Positions 39,758 to 41,856 of a stretch of DNA of 41,856 nucleotides are shown here, piece after piece; the stretch's first letter is position 1; the number at the start of each line of letters is the position of its first letter. The position numbers and the translations under genes were made by a program. Origin of the DNA: Anaerolinea thermophila (GTDB lineage Bacteria > Chloroflexota > Anaerolineae > Anaerolineales > Villigracilaceae); NCBI GenBank assembly GCA_020722345.1, contig DYKZ01000005.1, positions 1 to 41,856 of the forward strand, in the 5' to 3' direction. A model generated the notes under the pieces. The model was not told where the DNA came from, ran no database searches, and saw only the letters and a list, made by a program, of their open reading frames with translations.

Positions 39758-41773
39758 ATGACAACCTCCAATTCCTCCCTGCAATCTGACGCCATCAACA
39801 CGCTGCGCTTCCTTTCAGCGGACATGGTCCAGCAGGCCAATTCGGGACATCCCGGCCTGCCGATGGGCTGCGCCGCCCTGGCGTACACCCTCTGGACCCG
39901 TCACCTGCGCCACAACCCCCGCAACCCGTCCTGGCCCGGGCGGGACCGTTTCATCCTTTCCGGCGGGCATGGCTGCGCCCTGTTGTACTCGCTGCTACAT
40001 CTCACCGGCTACGACCTGCCGCTGGAGGAACTGAAGCGCTTCCGCCGGTGGGACAGCCTGACGCCCGGCCATCCCGAATATGGCCGCACCCCCGGCGTGG
40101 AGGTGACCACCGGTCCGCTGGGGCAGGGCTTCGCCAACGGCGTGGGTATGGCCATCGCCGCCGCGCATCTGTCCGCTGAATTCGACCGCCCCGCTTTCGG
40201 CCTCTTCGACAACTTCATTTATGCCATCGTCACCGACGGCGACCTGATGGAGGGCGTCACCGCCGAAGCCGCCTCGCTGGCCGGACACCTGAAACTGGGC
40301 CGCCTTATCTACCTCTACGACGACAACCGCATCTCCATTGACGGTCCCACCGGCATCGCTTTCACCGAAGACCGCCCCGCGCGTTTTGCATCGTATGGCT
40401 GGCAGGTGCTGCATGTGGAGGACGGCAATGACGTGCAGGCGATAGACGCGGCGATTGCCTCTGCCAAAGCCGATCCGCGTCCGTCGCTCATTGTCTGCCG
40501 CACGACCATCGGATTTGGAGCGCCGACCCGGCAAGGAACGAACAAGGCGCACGGCGAGCCGCTCGGCGACGAGGAACTGGCCGCCGCCAAACGCGCCCTC
40601 GGCTGGCCCGTGGAGCCGCGCTTCTACATCCCGGAGGATGTGCTGGCGCATTTTCGCCAGGCGGCAGAAAAAGGCCGCCAAGCAGAAGCAGGCTGGAGGT
40701 CCCGCCTCGAGGCGTACGGGCGGGCTTACCCCCAACAGGCCGCCGAGTTGACTCGCCGCCTCAGCGGGAAACTGCCCGAGGGCTGGCAGTCTGCCCTGCC
40801 CGTCTTCCCCGCCGATGAGAAAGGCATGGCGACCCGCGTGGCCTCTGGGAAGACACTCGATGCGCTGGCCGGGAAACTCCCCGAACTGATGGGCGGCTCG
40901 GCGGACCTGGCTCCCTCTACGAAGACCTGGCTGGGCGGCTTGCCGGCTTTCCAGGCCGAGACTCCTGAGGGGCGCAATTTTCACTTCGGGGTGCGTGAGC
41001 ATGCTATGGGGGCGGTTGTCAACGGGATGGCTGTCTTCGGCGGAGTGATTCCCTACGGCGCGACCTTCCTGACTTTTGCCGATTATATGCGCGCGCCGAT
41101 CCGGCTTTCGGCGCTTTCGGGTTACCCGAGCATCTGGGTCTTCACCCACGATAGTGTGGGGGTGGGGGAGGATGGCCCGACCCACCAACCGGTGGAACAC
41201 CTGACCTCGCTGCGCGCCATTCCCAATCTGGTGGTGCTGCGCCCGGCAGACGCCAACGAGACGGCCGCGGCCTGGAAAGTGGCTATTGAGCGGCGCGGCG
41301 GGCCGACGGTTCTGGTGCTGACGCGGCAAAACGTCCCGACCTTGGACCGGAACCTGTTCGCGCCCACCGCCGGACTGGCGCGCGGGGCGTATGTTTTGGC
41401 CGACCTGGGGGAGGGCGATCCGGAAATCATCCTGATGGCTTCTGGTTCGGAGGTGGGCTTGGTGGTGGAGGCTGGGCTGCGTCTGGCGGCGGAGGCGGTG
41501 AGCGTGCGCTTGGTCTCGTTTCCGTCTTGGGAATTGTTTGCGGCGCAGACGCAGGAGTACCGCGAGTCGGTGCTGCCGTCGTTCATCCGCAAGCGGCTGG
41601 TGGTGGAGGCCGGGGTGACGCTCGGCTGGGAACGCTGGGTGGGGGAGGGGGGCGCGGCATTGGGGGTGGATCGCTTTGGCGTTTCAGCCCCTTACCAGGC
41701 TATTTACCGCGAATTTGGGCTGACGGTGGAGAGGGTTTTAGAAAGGGCGCTGGCGCTGTTGGGGAGGCGCTAA
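39758..41773 (+). CDS. tkt: Transketolase
   Basis: A full-length 671-residue transketolase, which moves two-carbon ketol units between sugar phosphates in the pentose phosphate or Calvin pathways using thiamine diphosphate and Mg2+. Seen features: H31 ([10 protein letters not shown]), H71 (SGGHG), the cofactor motif D160-G-D162 with N190 ([10 protein letters not shown]), the catalytic glutamate E414 in GVREHAMG, and the phosphate-binding [16 protein letters not shown] region. The ATG at 39758 lacks a ribosome binding site and fits leaderless expression. It is divergent from the receptor operon, and nothing suggests shared function. The TAA stop (41771-41773) lies within the 29-bp footprint of the last, degenerate CRISPR repeat. 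Confidence 0.96.
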   Translation: MTTSNSSLQSDAINTLRFLSADMVQQANSGHPGLPMGCAALAYTLWTRHLRHNPRNPSWPGRDRFILSGGHGCALLYSLLHLTGYDLPLEELKRFRRWDSLTPGHPEYGRTPGVEVTTGPLGQGFANGVGMAIAAAHLSAEFDRPAFGLFDNFIYAIVTDGDLMEGVTAEAASLAGHLKLGRLIYLYDDNRISIDGPTGIAFTEDRPARFASYGWQVLHVEDGNDVQAIDAAIASAKADPRPSLIVCRTTIGFGAPTRQGTNKAHGEPLGDEELAAAKRALGWPVEPRFYIPEDVLAHFRQAAEKGRQAEAGWRSRLEAYGRAYPQQAAELTRRLSGKLPEGWQSALPVFPADEKGMATRVASGKTLDALAGKLPELMGGSADLAPSTKTWLGGLPAFQAETPEGRNFHFGVREHAMGAVVNGMAVFGGVIPYGATFLTFADYMRAPIRLSALSGYPSIWVFTHDSVGVGEDGPTHQPVEHLTSLRAIPNLVVLRPADANETAAAWKVAIERRGGPTVLVLTRQNVPTLDRNLFAPTAGLARGAYVLADLGEGDPEIILMASGSEVGLVVEAGLRLAAEAVSVRLVSFPSWELFAAQTQEYRESVLPSFIRKRLVVEAGVTLGWERWVGEGGAALGVDRFGVSAPYQAIYREFGLTVERVLERALALLGRR

Positions 41774-41856
41774 TCTCAACGTGTGTGGGGACAGTGCTAC
41801 GCGGGCAAAGCGGTGTGTCTAACCGCTCGGTTCATCCCCACGTGTGTGGGGACAGT
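41767..41856 (-). CRISPR. Trailer end of a type I-E-like CRISPR array (continues beyond the window)
   Basis: One intact 29-bp repeat (41828-41856) and one degenerate repeat (41767-41795) flank a 32-bp spacer (41796-41827). On the minus strand the repeat begins ACTGTCCCCAC and ends GGGGATGAACCG, which is the crRNA-sense form of type I-E repeats with a short stem (CCCCAC/GTGGGG); 29 + 32 is the type I-E period. The left repeat keeps its first half in this orientation but has decayed in its 3' half, as expected for the last repeat at the trailer end. Leader and cas genes should lie to the right, outside the window. Confidence 0.85.

Noticed and set aside
39995-41329. 444-residue minus-strand open frame opposite transketolase
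   Set aside because: It is antisense to conserved transketolase motifs and has no ribosome binding site or known domain.

Overview
The window reads as chromosomal DNA of an uncultured-type Chloroflexota bacterium, most likely class Anaerolineae. This is inferred from the great density of GAF-domain sensor proteins, the moderately high G+C, and the style of the housekeeping genes (TrmFO, HflX, transketolase); I could not search a database. No rRNA, tRNA, transposase or phage gene was seen.

Left part (1-5530, minus strand). Five co-directional genes run leftward: trmFO, an M28/glutaminyl-cyclase-like peptidase, a soluble histidine kinase, hflX and a 69-residue membrane protein. A 179-bp MITE-like element with terminal inverted repeats and 6-bp target duplications is inserted twice in this cluster, with a third copy cut by the left edge. 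One insertion lies inside the 3' end of trmFO and has replaced its last codons.

Middle left (5531-10761, plus strand). After a 295-bp divergent intergenic region comes a tightly overlapped three-gene phosphorelay: GAF histidine kinase, REC-GAF histidine kinase, and OmpR-type response regulator.

Main region (10765-39663, minus strand). Fourteen co-directional genes form what looks like one 28.9-kb operon. In order of transcription they are: two stand-alone REC proteins; eight membrane proteins with very different N-terminal input modules, all ending in FGFYH-type GAF domains and no output domain; a ParA-like ATPase; a 2236-residue soluble hybrid kinase (eight GAF, two PAS, HisKA, HATPase, two REC); a threonine-synthase-like PLP enzyme fused to a REC domain; and an EamA transporter. 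The operon encodes one kinase, no DNA-binding output and about 28 GAF units. My working idea is a receptor array feeding one giant kinase. The array may be positioned by the ParA protein. Its phospho-output would act directly on an amino-acid enzyme, with the neighbouring transporter moving the product or a related solute. This is inference; gene order and domains are directly visible.

Right part (39664-41856). A 94-bp divergent promoter region separates the operon from a plus-strand transketolase. The window ends in the trailer end of a type I-E-like CRISPR array (29-bp repeat, 32-bp spacer); its leader and cas genes would lie beyond the right edge.
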